A stretch of DNA of 64,000 nt from Alcanivorax sp. S71-1-4. Lineage in GTDB: Bacteria; Pseudomonadota; Gammaproteobacteria; Pseudomonadales; Alcanivoracaceae. The notes beneath the pieces are model-generated. The model did not search any database. It had not been told where the DNA came from and worked only from the letters and a program-made list of their open reading frames with translations. The stretch is taken from contig NZ_AQOR01000012.1 in NCBI RefSeq assembly GCF_009846755.1, forward strand, positions 1-64,000, written 5' to 3'. The position numbers were made by a program, and so were the translations under genes. The stretch's first letter is position 1, and the number at the start of each line of letters is the position of its first letter. Shown piece by piece: positions 46,701 to 53,799 of the stretch.

Positions 46701-47413
46701 GGCTGATAGAAATAGCCCGCCTGTTGCAGCAGGTTCAGGGACACGCCGCCGGCCAGCGCCATGTCGGTGTCGAAATCCAGCAGGCTGCGACAGGCCAGGT
46801 GCACCGCCACCAGCGAGGTGGAGCAGGCCGTCTGCACCGCCACCGCCGGCCCGCGCAGGCCCAGCTTGTAGGCGACGCGGGTGGCCAGGGCGTCCTTGTC
46901 GTTGGCGTTCATCAGGCCGATCAGGGTGGCGATGTCGCGGGCGTTGTGCAGGTCCACGTTCGGCAACAGTTGCCGCATCAGGTACAGGCTGGCGCCGCTG
47001 CCGGCGAACACGCCGGTGGCCACCGGCGCGCTCTGCGGCGAATAGCCCGCGTGGGACAGTGCCTGCCAGGCGATTTCCAGAAACAACCGCTGTTGCGGGT
47101 CCAGTTGCGCGGCATCGCCCGGCGTATAACCGAAGAAGCCGGCGTCGAACTGGTCCAGGTTTTCCAGCTCGGCCACGGCGCGCACAAAATCAGGATCGCG
47201 CAGTTGGGCGTCGCTGACACCACGTTCGCGCAACTGCTCATCCGTGAGCTGCCGGATCGCGCACACGCCGTCACGCAGGTTATGCCAGAACTGGTCGATA
47301 TCCGCCGCGCCGGGAAAGCGGCCGGCCAGACCGACGATGGCGATTTCCATGCCGTTGAGGTGTGCCGGCGAGGTGTCGTCCAGCACCGGCACAGCGCTGA
47401 CCATGTCATTCAT
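40772..47413 (-). CDS. Hybrid PKS-NRPS with C-terminal hydroxylase: KS-AT-KR-ACP-C-TauD
   Basis: A 2213-residue protein. KS (about 22-450) has the active TACSTSL cysteine (about 195), HGTGT and KTNVGH. AT (about 535-835) has GHSIGEY and HAFHS, the malonyl-CoA signature. KR (about 1060-1240) has TGGSGGVG and catalytic Ser/Tyr/Asn. A carrier domain (LGGDSLL about 1363) and a C domain (HHIVFDG about 1560) follow; residues about 1890-2213 form a SyrP/TauD-type Fe(II)/2-oxoglutarate oxygenase with HNE (about 1995), a distal His (AAHARDP) and the Arg of GPRRIVVAM. No A, DH or ER domain is present. It should extend an aminoacyl chain by one malonyl unit, reduce it to a beta-hydroxy acid, condense it onto the aspartate carried by the next protein and beta-hydroxylate that aspartate. 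It overlaps the upstream gene by 4 bp. Confidence 0.93.
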   Translation of the reverse strand: MNDMVSAVPVLDDTSPAHLNGMEIAIVGLAGRFPGAADIDQFWHNLRDGVCAIRQLTDEQLRERGVSDAQLRDPDFVRAVAELENLDQFDAGFFGYTPGDAAQLDPQQRLFLEIAWQALSHAGYSPQSAPVATGVFAGSGASLYLMRQLLPNVDLHNARDIATLIGLMNANDKDALATRVAYKLGLRGPAVAVQTACSTSLVAVHLACRSLLDFDTDMALAGGVSLNLLQQAGYFYQPGAILSPDGYCRAFDARAGGTVVGSGAGVVVLKRLDDALADGDTVHAVIKASAINNDGADKIGYTAPSVQGQAEVIRAAQALADIDPRSIGHMEAHGTGTVLGDPVEVAALTQAFRSATDDTGFCALGSVKTNVGHLDAAAGVTGLIKSVLMLRHRTIVPSLHFEAPNPQIDFTGSPFVVSTDTRDWPASDTPRRAAVSSFGMGGTNAHVILEEAPAVAPAAPEKHWRLFPLSARSDKALKESAAALAHAVHGTSAADVAHTLANGRAAFGRRAVALAEDTDALHAVLEQDTLLRGSVVSEAPSVAFLFPGQGAQHPGMCEALYRDEAVFRDTLNDCCDRIQALTGTDLRPLLYPPAAQYDAAAEKLSQTILTQPALFSVSYALARFWQRRGIEPDAMLGHSIGEYAAACLAGVMSLDDALRIVCARGRLLQNTAPGAMLAIQWDEAALRPWLADSACDLAAINAGDRCVAAGPVAAIEQLAESLTQQQVPVQRLHVSHAFHSAQVESMLPAFRDVLAGMTLQPPAIPFVSNVTGTWITPAQATSVDYWLQHVRGTVRFADGLTALLEKPDRVPLECGPGDTLTALARQHPAQQGRPLLASQCHPRRQQDNPLQPLRCLAQLWIAGVPVAPVWRAEDTARRIPLPGYPFERRRYWVEASPGKTAAQDDALAVPVWQRADDIVAEKTPHRIALIGEASPLCDALRHALDKAGHAGASPEQADLIVLLPSATAHMELLSLLPRLSGERRLCLLTEGLFDVTGTEPLHPEQAILLGLGNVVPQEYPALHCRLIDIQREGLSATTLAHELCAPINDTPVALRGRHRWQRSLQPLPARDEAPLLRRDGVYLITGGSGGVGQVLARYLSHTWQARVALLSRQAPRVEDGMLAVQADVTDATALDAALAHIQQKLGNLHGIIHAAGLPGDGALDTLTPDTLAQVMAPKVSGTRHLIEALQRSGQPVPDFVLLCSSLASFTAGPGKGAYAAANACQDALAAALRRDTGYPVCAVNWDGWRDLGMAAGLALPEGIGLTAEQGTAALARLLQAPVRAQVLVSNQPLSRRLLADTDALLDALDDDAAPAGDHQPRPTLETPFVAPDTETGRRLATIWQDVLGIAPIGLHDNLFELGGDSLLAVRMLARVRTTLQVTVPPTVFFRAPTLAGLLAALGDEQDAPQQAITPIPRDGMLPLAPVQQRLWLVDRLASAADRSAYNLPAMLSLTGELAPDVLADSLNALIRRHESLRTRYPENDHGDAVAHILPSLTLPLAHTDLTPLCDTAQQRELDALYRHIAETPFDLASGPLLRAHLVTLTPQTHRLILAIHHIVFDGWSAAVFVRELSALYAALRDGTDAGLPKLAVQYVDYAHWHQARLAQSRDADLAFWRGYLVNAPPVSTVLPDHARPPVASQAGDALRFALDGAQRDALTALAREQGTTLFTVLLAAFAVVLHRHTNAADLVIGTDVAGRPDPALDHLIGFFVNVIPVRAQLSTPSQPFSAYLTGLREQVLRAFDHQERPFDQLVEGLGMARERSRNPLVQVLFVLQNTPPLRFALPGLDVAVVPQPRTESKFDLAVFVNEEDDGLQVEWVYATALYERTTQQALSDAWRAVLTAVTQSPQAPVETLYTPLQGRETVMRDNSALSKLDKLGKLGSLNTARPAEPVRQAPLQAARAFPLLVEALDPDLDPFAWAGAQREQIHASLRRHGGILFRGFALTTPQEFERFAEIIEPGLYGSYGDLPKKEGGRNTYRSTPYPEKQMILYHNESAHLEKWPRKQLFFCEQPSPVGGATPIVDCREMLTRLPADIVREFEQRGLLYVRTFTRNLDVSWRDFYKTDHREDVEMRLRDAGIDWQWLGDDELQTRTRCPAVIRHPDTGERVFFNQVQLHHAACLEEGVRDDLIATVGEARLPRNVLYGDGEPIPDGVMARVGDAYEACAVRFDWQRGDVVLLDNMLAAHARDPYEGPRRIVVAMGDMFARADLA

Positions 47414-50400
47414 GAGGGGGTGCGCTCCGCAGGGGGTTTGCGGCGCTGGCGCAGCGCGTCACGTTGCCGCGCAGCACGCGCGGTGCTGTCGTGACTGCGC
47501 GACGGCGCACGCTGCTGGCGCGCCAGGAAAGTGGCCAGCGCCGCGATGGTGGGATAGCGAAACAGATCGGTGACGGTGACCGGCGCGGTGAGTGTGGCTT
47601 GCAGGCGGCGGTGTACTTTCATCAGCAGCAGCGAATGCCCGCCGACATCGAAGAAGCTGTCGTGCCGGCCCACCGCCGTGACGCCGAGCACCTCGCACCA
47701 GATGGCGGCGATCTGCTGTTCGGTGGCGTCGCGCGGTTGCGCTGAGGGCTCACTGGCGGTTTGCACCGGCGCCGGCAACGCCTTGCGGTCGATCTTGCCG
47801 TTGCTGTTCAGGGGCAAGGTGTCGAGGATCACGATCTGCGCCGGCACCATGTAGTCCGGCAGTGTGTCGGCCAGGGCGCTGCGCAAGGTACTCGCCTGCC
47901 CGGCGCTGCCCGGCTGCAATGACACATAACCGAGCAGTTGCGTGCCGGCGGGGGTGTCGCGCGCCACGACCACCGCTTCGCGCACCGCCGGCAACGCCAG
48001 CAGCGCGGCGTCTATTTCGCCCAGCTCGATACGGAAACCGCGCACCTTGATCTGGTGATCAATGCGACCCAGGTAGTCGATCTCGCCGTCGCGGCGCCAG
48101 CGCACCAGATCGCCGGTGCGGTAAAGACGCTCGCCGCTTGTGGCGAGCGGGTCGGCAATAAAACGCTCCGCCGTGAGCGCGGCGCGGCGCCAGTAGCAGC
48201 GTGCCAGGGCGACGCCGCCCAGACACAGCTCGCCTGCTACACCCACCGGCACCGGCGCGCCGTCGCTGTCCAGGATGCGGGTGATGACGTTCGCCAGCGG
48301 ACGCCCGATCGGCACGCTGGCGCTGCCGTCGTCCACGCAGTCGTGCCAGGTGACTTCGATGGCGGCTTCAGTGGGGCCGTACAGGTTCAGCAGCGACACC
48401 TGCGGCATGGCGCGCAAGGTGCGGCCACGCAATTCCGCGCTCAACGCTTCGCCGCTGCAAATGACGTGCTTCAGGCTGTCGCAGTCGCGGACGCCCGGCT
48501 CGCCGAGAAACATCTGCAACATCGACGGCACGAAATGGATGGTGCTGACCTGATGTTGCCGGATCAGCGCCACCAGCCGCGCCGGATCGCGGTGCTCGCC
48601 CGGGCCCGCCAGCGCCAGCCGCGCGCCGGTGGTCAGCGGCCAGAAAAATTCCCAGAAGGAAATATCGAAACTGAACGGGGTTTTCTGCATCACCGTGTCG
48701 CCGGCGCCGATGGGCTGGTGTGCCTGTCCCCAAGCCAGCCGGTTGCAGAGTGCGCGGTGGCTGTTGGCGGTGCCCTTGGGTTTGCCGGTGGAGCCGGAGG
48801 TGTAGATGAGATAGATCAGGTGCGCGCCGGTCAGTGGCACCGACGGGTTGTCTTCCGGCAGGTCATCCGGCGCGTAGTCGGCCAGGGTCATGCGACGCAC
48901 GCCCTCCGGCACGGGCAGTGTGTCGCGCAGTGCCGCCTGGGTCAGCAGCAAGGACAGGCCGCTGTCGTCCATCATGTAGCGCAACCGCTGCGCCGGGTAG
49001 TCCGGGTCCAGCGGCACGTAGGCGGCGCCGGTTTTCATCACCGCCAGCAGGCTGATGACCAGTTCCAGGGAACGGTGCATGGCGATGCCGACGCGCTGCT
49101 CCGGGCCGATGCCGTCACGCATCAGGGCATGCGCCAGCCGGTTCGCGGCACGGTTCAACGCGGTATAACTGAGGCGTTCTTCCCCCATCACCACGGCATC
49201 GGCGTCCGGGGTGCGCGCACATTGTGCTTCGAAAAGATGATGCACGCAGTCGCCGGGCACCAATGTGACCGGGCCTTCGCTCAGCCTGTGCAGGTGTTGT
49301 TGCCCGGCCTCGTCGAGCCAGGGCACCTGCCGCACGGTCTGCGCGGGATCGTCGGCAAACGCCGACAGCACACGCACATAGTGCTGGCCAAACTGCGCCA
49401 TGGTATTGGCCTGGAACAGCGATTCAGCGTAGATCAGATTGACCAGCAACACCCCGTCGCGGCGATGAATATCCAGCGTCAATTCGAACTGGGTTTGTTG
49501 CTGCAAGGGTGAGAAGTGGCTGAGCACGAGCGGCTCGTCACGCACCGACTGCCAGGCCGGCAGGCGTTCATGCTGGTAGTTGCACAGCACCTGCACCAGC
49601 GGCGTGTGGCTGAGGCTGCGCGCCGGTTGCAATGCCTCGACCAGATGATCGAACGGCAGTTGCTGGTGTTGCTGACCGCCCTGCACCGCGTCACGGGCAC
49701 GCACCAGTATGTCTGCCAGGGTATCGTCGCTGCGGATACGGTTGGGCATCACCAGTGTGTTGACGAAAAAACCCATCAAGGGCGCCGTGTCGCGTTGCTG
49801 GCGCCCGGCCACCGGCACACCGACGCGAATCGCCTGCTGCCCGGTGTAACGCGCCAGCAGAAGCTGGAACGCCGCCAGCATGACCGTGAACAGCGTGACG
49901 CCGCTGGCCGCAGCGCGCGCCCGCAGCCGCTGATGCAGCGTGTCATCAAGAGCCACCGATTGCTGTGCGGCAGGCCAGCTTGCCACCGGCTGGCGCGCCG
50001 CATCGGTGGGCAGGGCCAGCACCGGATGAGTGTCCCCCAGTTGCGCCCGCCACCAGTCGAGCTGGTGCGCCGCATCGCTGCCTTGCAGCCATTGGCGTTG
50101 TTGCTGCGCGATATCCGTGTATTGCGTTGCCAGGGCAGGCCGCGTGCTGTCCTCACCACCGGCGCGGTAATGGGCGGATAATTCCTTGAGCATCACCTGG
50201 ATCGAAACGCCGTCGGTAATGATGTGATGCTTCACTACCAGCAGGCGGTATTCTTCGTCGGCCGTGCGCACCAGCGCAAACCGGCACAGCGGGCCGCGCT
50301 CCAGGTTGAAGGGGGTGCTGTCCAGTTCGCGCAGTACACGCCAGGCTTCTGCTTCGCGTTCAGCCGCCGGCACGCCGCGCAGATCGGTGACGGGCAGCGG

Positions 50401-50655
50401 CACGTCCTGCGCTGCGGCAGACACCCATTGCATCGGCTCGCCTTCGTCATTGACGCGAAACACCGTGCGCAGGTTGGCATGCCGGCGCACCAGTACGTTG
50501 AATGCACGGTGCAGCGCGGGCACATCCAGCACGCCGGTGAAGGTCAGCATGCCACCGACGTGATAGGCGATGCTGTGCGGTTGCAGGTGCCACAGCAGCC
50601 ACTGGCGTTGCTGGGCCGGCGACAAGGGGAAACAGGTTTCGGGGGCGTGCGCCAT
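47410..50655 (-). CDS. Single-module NRPS: C-A-T, serine-like specificity
   Basis: A 1081-residue synthetase with C (HHIITDG about 146), A (YTSGSTGKPKG about 620) and T (VGGHSLL about 1005) domains, then an arginine-rich tail of about 35 residues that may dock with the PKS. The hand-read code is DIWHISLIEK, eight of ten positions like DVWHISLIDK (serine); the Glu at position 331 is unusual, so another small or basic residue cannot be excluded. It is the first synthetase in the operon and lacks an upstream donor, so its C domain may take an acyl starter or receive a chain from another subunit. No acyl-ligase gene is present. AGGGAG precedes the ATG. The 4-bp overlap with the PKS gene suggests coupled translation and adjacent action. 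Confidence 0.9.
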   Translation of the reverse strand: MAHAPETCFPLSPAQQRQWLLWHLQPHSIAYHVGGMLTFTGVLDVPALHRAFNVLVRRHANLRTVFRVNDEGEPMQWVSAAAQDVPLPVTDLRGVPAAEREAEAWRVLRELDSTPFNLERGPLCRFALVRTADEEYRLLVVKHHIITDGVSIQVMLKELSAHYRAGGEDSTRPALATQYTDIAQQQRQWLQGSDAAHQLDWWRAQLGDTHPVLALPTDAARQPVASWPAAQQSVALDDTLHQRLRARAAASGVTLFTVMLAAFQLLLARYTGQQAIRVGVPVAGRQQRDTAPLMGFFVNTLVMPNRIRSDDTLADILVRARDAVQGGQQHQQLPFDHLVEALQPARSLSHTPLVQVLCNYQHERLPAWQSVRDEPLVLSHFSPLQQQTQFELTLDIHRRDGVLLVNLIYAESLFQANTMAQFGQHYVRVLSAFADDPAQTVRQVPWLDEAGQQHLHRLSEGPVTLVPGDCVHHLFEAQCARTPDADAVVMGEERLSYTALNRAANRLAHALMRDGIGPEQRVGIAMHRSLELVISLLAVMKTGAAYVPLDPDYPAQRLRYMMDDSGLSLLLTQAALRDTLPVPEGVRRMTLADYAPDDLPEDNPSVPLTGAHLIYLIYTSGSTGKPKGTANSHRALCNRLAWGQAHQPIGAGDTVMQKTPFSFDISFWEFFWPLTTGARLALAGPGEHRDPARLVALIRQHQVSTIHFVPSMLQMFLGEPGVRDCDSLKHVICSGEALSAELRGRTLRAMPQVSLLNLYGPTEAAIEVTWHDCVDDGSASVPIGRPLANVITRILDSDGAPVPVGVAGELCLGGVALARCYWRRAALTAERFIADPLATSGERLYRTGDLVRWRRDGEIDYLGRIDHQIKVRGFRIELGEIDAALLALPAVREAVVVARDTPAGTQLLGYVSLQPGSAGQASTLRSALADTLPDYMVPAQIVILDTLPLNSNGKIDRKALPAPVQTASEPSAQPRDATEQQIAAIWCEVLGVTAVGRHDSFFDVGGHSLLLMKVHRRLQATLTAPVTVTDLFRYPTIAALATFLARQQRAPSRSHDSTARAARQRDALRQRRKPPAERTPS

Positions 50656-50673
50656 GACATCTCCCTGCGGTAT

Positions 50674-51645
50674 TCAGGCGCCGGCGGCGAGCACGTCGCT
50701 GGCGGATTCGGCCATCGCCACCACCACTTTGCGCGGCCCGGTAAAGGGGGTGCGGGCGTGGGCGGCCAGCATGTTGTCGAGCATCAGCACGTCGCCGTTC
50801 TGCCACGGAAAGATCACCGTCTGTTCGGCCAGCACGGCGCGCACCTGCTCGAACACGGCGTCGTCGATGACGCTGCCGTCGGCGTAGTAGACGTTGCGGG
50901 GCAGGTCTTCCGGCGGCAGCAATTCTTCCAGCGATTCGCGCACTTCCGGCGGCAGGTTGGAGACGTGGAACAGATGGCCCTGGTTGAACCAGACCGGTTC
51001 GCCGGTGCGCGGGTGCACGGCGGTGCCCTGGCAGCGCTGTTCGGTGCGCAGGCCGCCGTCGTCTTTCCATTGCCAGCGGATGCCGGCTCGCCGGCAATAG
51101 GCTTCCACCGCGCGAGGGTCTTCGGTGCCGAACACGTCCTGCCAGGGCACGTCGAAATCGCCGTAGTTGCGTACGTACAGCAGCCCTTCTTCAAAGCGTG
51201 AGCGCAGCGCCTCCGGCATGCGACGGTAAATGGCGCGGCTGTCGGCGATCGGCGTTTCACCGCCCTGCGGCGCGGCCGTGACGCAGTGGAACCAGATTTT
51301 CATTGGCCATTCGCGGGTATAGGCCTGTTCGTTGTGTAGCGGGATATGCTGGTGCGCGGGGTATTCGGTCGAGGTATAGATGCCGGATGACACCGCCGTG
51401 CGCGGCGTCGAGGCAAATTCGTAATTCAGCAGCGGGTGCCCGAAGGCGGCCGCGAAACGGCGAAAATCCTCTACGGACGGCACCTCAAAACCGCGCAGCA
51501 ACACACCGCCGATACGCGGCAGCAGTGCATCAATCTCAGCACGCAAACGGGAAAACGCCTGTAGCAGCGGTTCACCGGGGTGCAACGGTTCGATCATGAC
51601 CGGCAATTCGGAGCCGGCGGGGGTGGCGCTGCGATACGGTTGCAT
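50674..51645 (-). CDS. Stand-alone SyrP-like aspartate beta-hydroxylase
   Basis: A 323-residue Fe(II)/2-oxoglutarate oxygenase of the TauD/SyrP family. The iron-binding facial triad is visible as HNE (in PLHNEQAYT, about residue 104) and a distal His in AAHARTPF; the 2-oxoglutarate-binding Arg is in GPRKVVVAM. It resembles the hydroxylase domain at the end of the PKS-NRPS protein but is a separate protein. The likely role is beta-hydroxylation of carrier-bound aspartate, perhaps on module 2 of the NRPS at 25685-37627, which has an Asp code but no interface domain. The operon provides two hydroxylases for two Asp modules. AAGGAG precedes the ATG; spacing is 13 bp from the PPTase gene and 18 bp to the next NRPS. 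Confidence 0.88.
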   Translation of the reverse strand: MQPYRSATPAGSELPVMIEPLHPGEPLLQAFSRLRAEIDALLPRIGGVLLRGFEVPSVEDFRRFAAAFGHPLLNYEFASTPRTAVSSGIYTSTEYPAHQHIPLHNEQAYTREWPMKIWFHCVTAAPQGGETPIADSRAIYRRMPEALRSRFEEGLLYVRNYGDFDVPWQDVFGTEDPRAVEAYCRRAGIRWQWKDDGGLRTEQRCQGTAVHPRTGEPVWFNQGHLFHVSNLPPEVRESLEELLPPEDLPRNVYYADGSVIDDAVFEQVRAVLAEQTVIFPWQNGDVLMLDNMLAAHARTPFTGPRKVVVAMAESASDVLAAGA

Positions 51646-51658
51646 TGAAGACTCCTTG

Positions 51659-52309
51659 TCAGATGCTCAAGGCGAGCGCGGCGTGGTAGCCCGCCGGTGC
51701 CGGCAGCCGCCAGGCGCGCGGAGCCTGCTCCCGCGCCTGATGGGCAATGCGGTAGTCGTGCCCGTCACGCGCCAGCACCGACCAGGCCGGCAACTCGCCG
51801 TGCAGGCCCTCGCCGCGCGCTTTCAGCAGCGCTTCTTTCACTACCCAGCGTTCGGTAAAACAGAGGCTGTCGTTGGCGGCATGCTCGGTACTTGAGTACA
51901 CCTGCTTCACCAGTTCGCGCTCGGTTTCCAGCGAGACCTGACTCTCGACGTCCACCCCCACCGGCCCACGCCAGGAGAGTGCGATCAGCAGCAGGTCGCC
52001 AGCGTGACTGACGTTGAATTCCGGCGCGCCCGGCTCACGCAGTACCGGCTTGCCCTGCGGCAGCGTGTCGATGCGCAGAAAATCCGCGCGGCTGCCCGGG
52101 CAGGCATCCGCCAGCAGGCGACGCAGTGCGGCACGGCCACGCACGGCGCGGGCACGGTCGGCGGTGTGGCGGAAGCGCAGCGCACGACGGCGCTCGCTGG
52201 CACTGAGCACAGCCCAGTCCGAGGTCGGAATCGGCTGCTCCAGCGACAGCGGTACCTGCCAGACGCGAATACCCGACGGCACCGTGTCAGGAAGCGGCAA
52301 CGGCTGCAT
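51659..52309 (-). CDS. Sfp-type 4'-phosphopantetheinyl transferase
   Basis: A 216-residue PPTase with the Sfp-family magnesium and CoA motifs: GVDVES (about 120) and FTERWVVKEALLKARGEG (about 155-172). It transfers phosphopantetheine from CoA to the serine of each carrier domain, here eight T/ACP domains of the operon by my count. The ATG at 52307-52309 is chosen because the N-terminus ([10 protein letters not shown]) is typical and GAGGTGG lies upstream; the longer frame runs far into the thioesterase gene. It overlaps that gene by 23 bp, consistent with tight co-expression in the siderophore operon. Confidence 0.9.
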   Translation of the reverse strand: MQPLPLPDTVPSGIRVWQVPLSLEQPIPTSDWAVLSASERRRALRFRHTADRARAVRGRAALRRLLADACPGSRADFLRIDTLPQGKPVLREPGAPEFNVSHAGDLLLIALSWRGPVGVDVESQVSLETERELVKQVYSSTEHAANDSLCFTERWVVKEALLKARGEGLHGELPAWSVLARDGHDYRIAHQAREQAPRAWRLPAPAGYHAALALSI

Positions 52310-53024
52310 GGGCCACCTCGGGAAAGTGCTGCGCCAGGGCATCGTTGAGACAGGCCAGCACGGCGGCTTCCTGCTCGCGGATAAAGAAATGGTCACCGTC
52401 GAACCAGTGCAGCGAAAAATCCTCGCGGGTGTGTTCGCGCCAGGCGCGCTGGCTGGCCTCGCGGATGTCATCGCGGCGGCCGGCCAGCACCTGTAGCGGC
52501 ACGGGCAGCGGCGAAACAGGTTGTTCAGGGAAACTGGCGCAGACGCGATAGTCGGCGCGCAGGGTATTGAGCGTCATGCGCAGCAGCTCGTCGCTGGCAA
52601 ACACTTCCGCCGGCGTGCCGCCGTGCTTGTGCAGCGCGCGGATCAGCGCCGCATCGTCTTCCTGCCCCGAGATCTCGCGCTCGCGACACTGCGGCGCCGG
52701 GCTGCCGGAGACAAACAGCGCACCCGGCAACGGCAGCCCGGCAGCCTGTTGCCACTGTGCCAGTGCAAACGCCAGCAAGGCGCCCATGCTGTGGCCGAAT
52801 AACGCATAGCGCCCCTGCATGGCCGCGCGCTGCTCGTCGCCCAGTTGCGCGGCCAGTTGCGAGAAATCTTCCACGAACGCTTCGTGCAGACGTATGCCGC
52901 GCCCCGGCAGCTCCACCGGCACGACCCGCACCGTGGACGGCAGGTGACGCCGCCAGCGCAGATACATGGTGGCGCTGGCGCCCGCACAGGGCAGGCACAG
53001 CAGCGTGACCGGCACGTGGCTCAT
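52287..53024 (-). CDS. Stand-alone (type II) thioesterase
   Basis: A 245-residue alpha/beta-hydrolase of the NRPS type II thioesterase family: [14 protein letters not shown] at the N-terminus, GHSMG with Ser79, and a late GDHFFI histidine. Such enzymes usually clear mis-primed carrier domains. Because none of the multidomain synthetases here has a terminal thioesterase, this protein might also release the product, although that would be unusual. The ATG at 53022-53024 overlaps the mbtH-like stop codon (ATGA). It overlaps the PPTase gene by 23 bp. Confidence 0.88.
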   Translation of the reverse strand: MSHVPVTLLCLPCAGASATMYLRWRRHLPSTVRVVPVELPGRGIRLHEAFVEDFSQLAAQLGDEQRAAMQGRYALFGHSMGALLAFALAQWQQAAGLPLPGALFVSGSPAPQCREREISGQEDDAALIRALHKHGGTPAEVFASDELLRMTLNTLRADYRVCASFPEQPVSPLPVPLQVLAGRRDDIREASQRAWREHTREDFSLHWFDGDHFFIREQEAAVLACLNDALAQHFPEVAHAAVAAS

Positions 53025-53248
53025 GCCTGGCCGGCCGCCTGCTCGTCCATCCACTGGCGCAGCGACAGCGGGCGCATGTCAGTCCAGGTCTGTTCGATAT
53101 GGTCCAGGCAATGCTGGCGTGCGCCACTGACGCCGGTGTCGCGCCAGCCGCCGGGAATGCTTTTCCAGGCCGGCCACAGGGAATACTGCTCTTCGTGATT
53201 TACCAGGACACGGAACTCGCCGTCCTCGCGATCAAAACAACTGGTCAT
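53021..53248 (-). CDS. MbtH-like NRPS accessory protein
   Basis: A 75-residue protein with the MbtH signature: [10 protein letters not shown], three conserved tryptophans and TDMRPLSLR. MbtH-like proteins bind A domains and are often needed for their folding or activity. I use the ATG at 53246-53248, preceded by GAGGG; the upstream extension in frame is not MbtH-like. It is the first gene of the 35.5-kb operon, overlaps the thioesterase gene by 4 bp, and lies about 55 bp downstream of a perfect PvdS-type promoter box. Confidence 0.94.
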   Translation of the reverse strand: MTSCFDREDGEFRVLVNHEEQYSLWPAWKSIPGGWRDTGVSGARQHCLDHIEQTWTDMRPLSLRQWMDEQAAGQA

Positions 53249-53303
53249 GGCGTCGCCCTCGCATTGGGAATGATGGCCGGTGAAACGGCATCTCAATGGG
53301 ATG

Positions 53304-53327
53304 ACGAGTGGGGCGGGAGGGAATTTA
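53304..53327 (-). promoter_or_regulatory. PvdS-type iron-starvation promoter box for the NRPS operon
   Basis: On the minus strand the sequence is TAAAT, 16 bases, CGT, an exact consensus match. It lies 56-79 bp upstream of the mbtH-like start codon, downstream of the DUF4880 gene, and should drive the whole mbtH-to-NRPS operon under control of the PvdS-like sigma factor encoded nearby. Confidence 0.82.
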
Positions 53328-53368
53328 GGACGGCGGGCTGTGAGGCGGTCGGCGTCAGGCGGTGTGCG

Positions 53369-53596
53369 TCAGGCGTCTTTATCGTTGCCCGGCAACATGC
53401 CGGTCAGCAGCCACAGGTGGCGGGCCTGTTCGTAGGCGTTGCGGTGGGCCGGCGCAGCCGCCAGCCAGCTCTGGAGAGCAGCCTGTTCCGAAGCGCTCAG
53501 GGCGCCCTGCTCATGTTCGCGCATGACCCAGTCCATGGCCTGTTCCCAGGCAGGGTCGCGGTCTGCCATGTCGGTTGTCGTTGTTGTGCCTCGCAT
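53369..53596 (-). CDS. Orphan DUF4880 (FecR N-terminal-like) protein
   Basis: A 75-residue protein resembling only the N-terminal DUF4880 segment of FecR anti-sigma regulators: a helix with WEQAMDWVMREHEQGALS followed by EQAALQSWLAAAPAHRNAYEQARHLW. There is no membrane helix and no periplasmic FecR domain. It lies between the PvdS-like sigma gene and the NRPS operon on the same strand. The ATG at 53594-53596 has a GGAG 6 bp upstream; an ATG nine codons later lacks one. In full-length FecR/FpvR this region binds the sigma factor in the cytoplasm, so this could be a soluble modulator of the sigma factor or a relic of an anti-sigma gene. The remaining sequence is not visible next to it. Confidence 0.68.
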   Translation of the reverse strand: MRGTTTTTDMADRDPAWEQAMDWVMREHEQGALSASEQAALQSWLAAAPAHRNAYEQARHLWLLTGMLPGNDKDA

Positions 53597-53641
53597 CGCC
53601 TGCTCCGCCGGCAGCCTTCACCATCGGCGGAGTGTAGCAAA

Positions 53642-53662
53642 CGCCTGCAAAAGAAGCAGGCG
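53642..53662 (-). terminator. Hairpin between the sigma-factor and DUF4880 genes
   Basis: CGCCTGC and GCAGGCG form a perfect 7-bp stem around a 7-nt loop. On the minus strand it is followed by GTTTGCT, a weak T-run. It probably ends or attenuates the sigma-factor transcript before the DUF4880 gene. Confidence 0.5.
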
Positions 53663-53799
53663 CCACTGACACTCTTTACGCATTGGGCAATGGGAGCGGT
53701 GCTGTCGATACCGGACGGCTGGCCGGCTGTCACGTCGTGTCACACCGGGCACGGCAAGCGACGGATGACTTTCGTGTCCACCGTGGCGGCGTTTTGCAG

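Noticed and set aside
53249-53296. Longer start for the MbtH-like gene
   Set aside because: The extra 16 residues are not MbtH-like, and the ATG at 53248 has its own GAGGG site at normal MbtH length.
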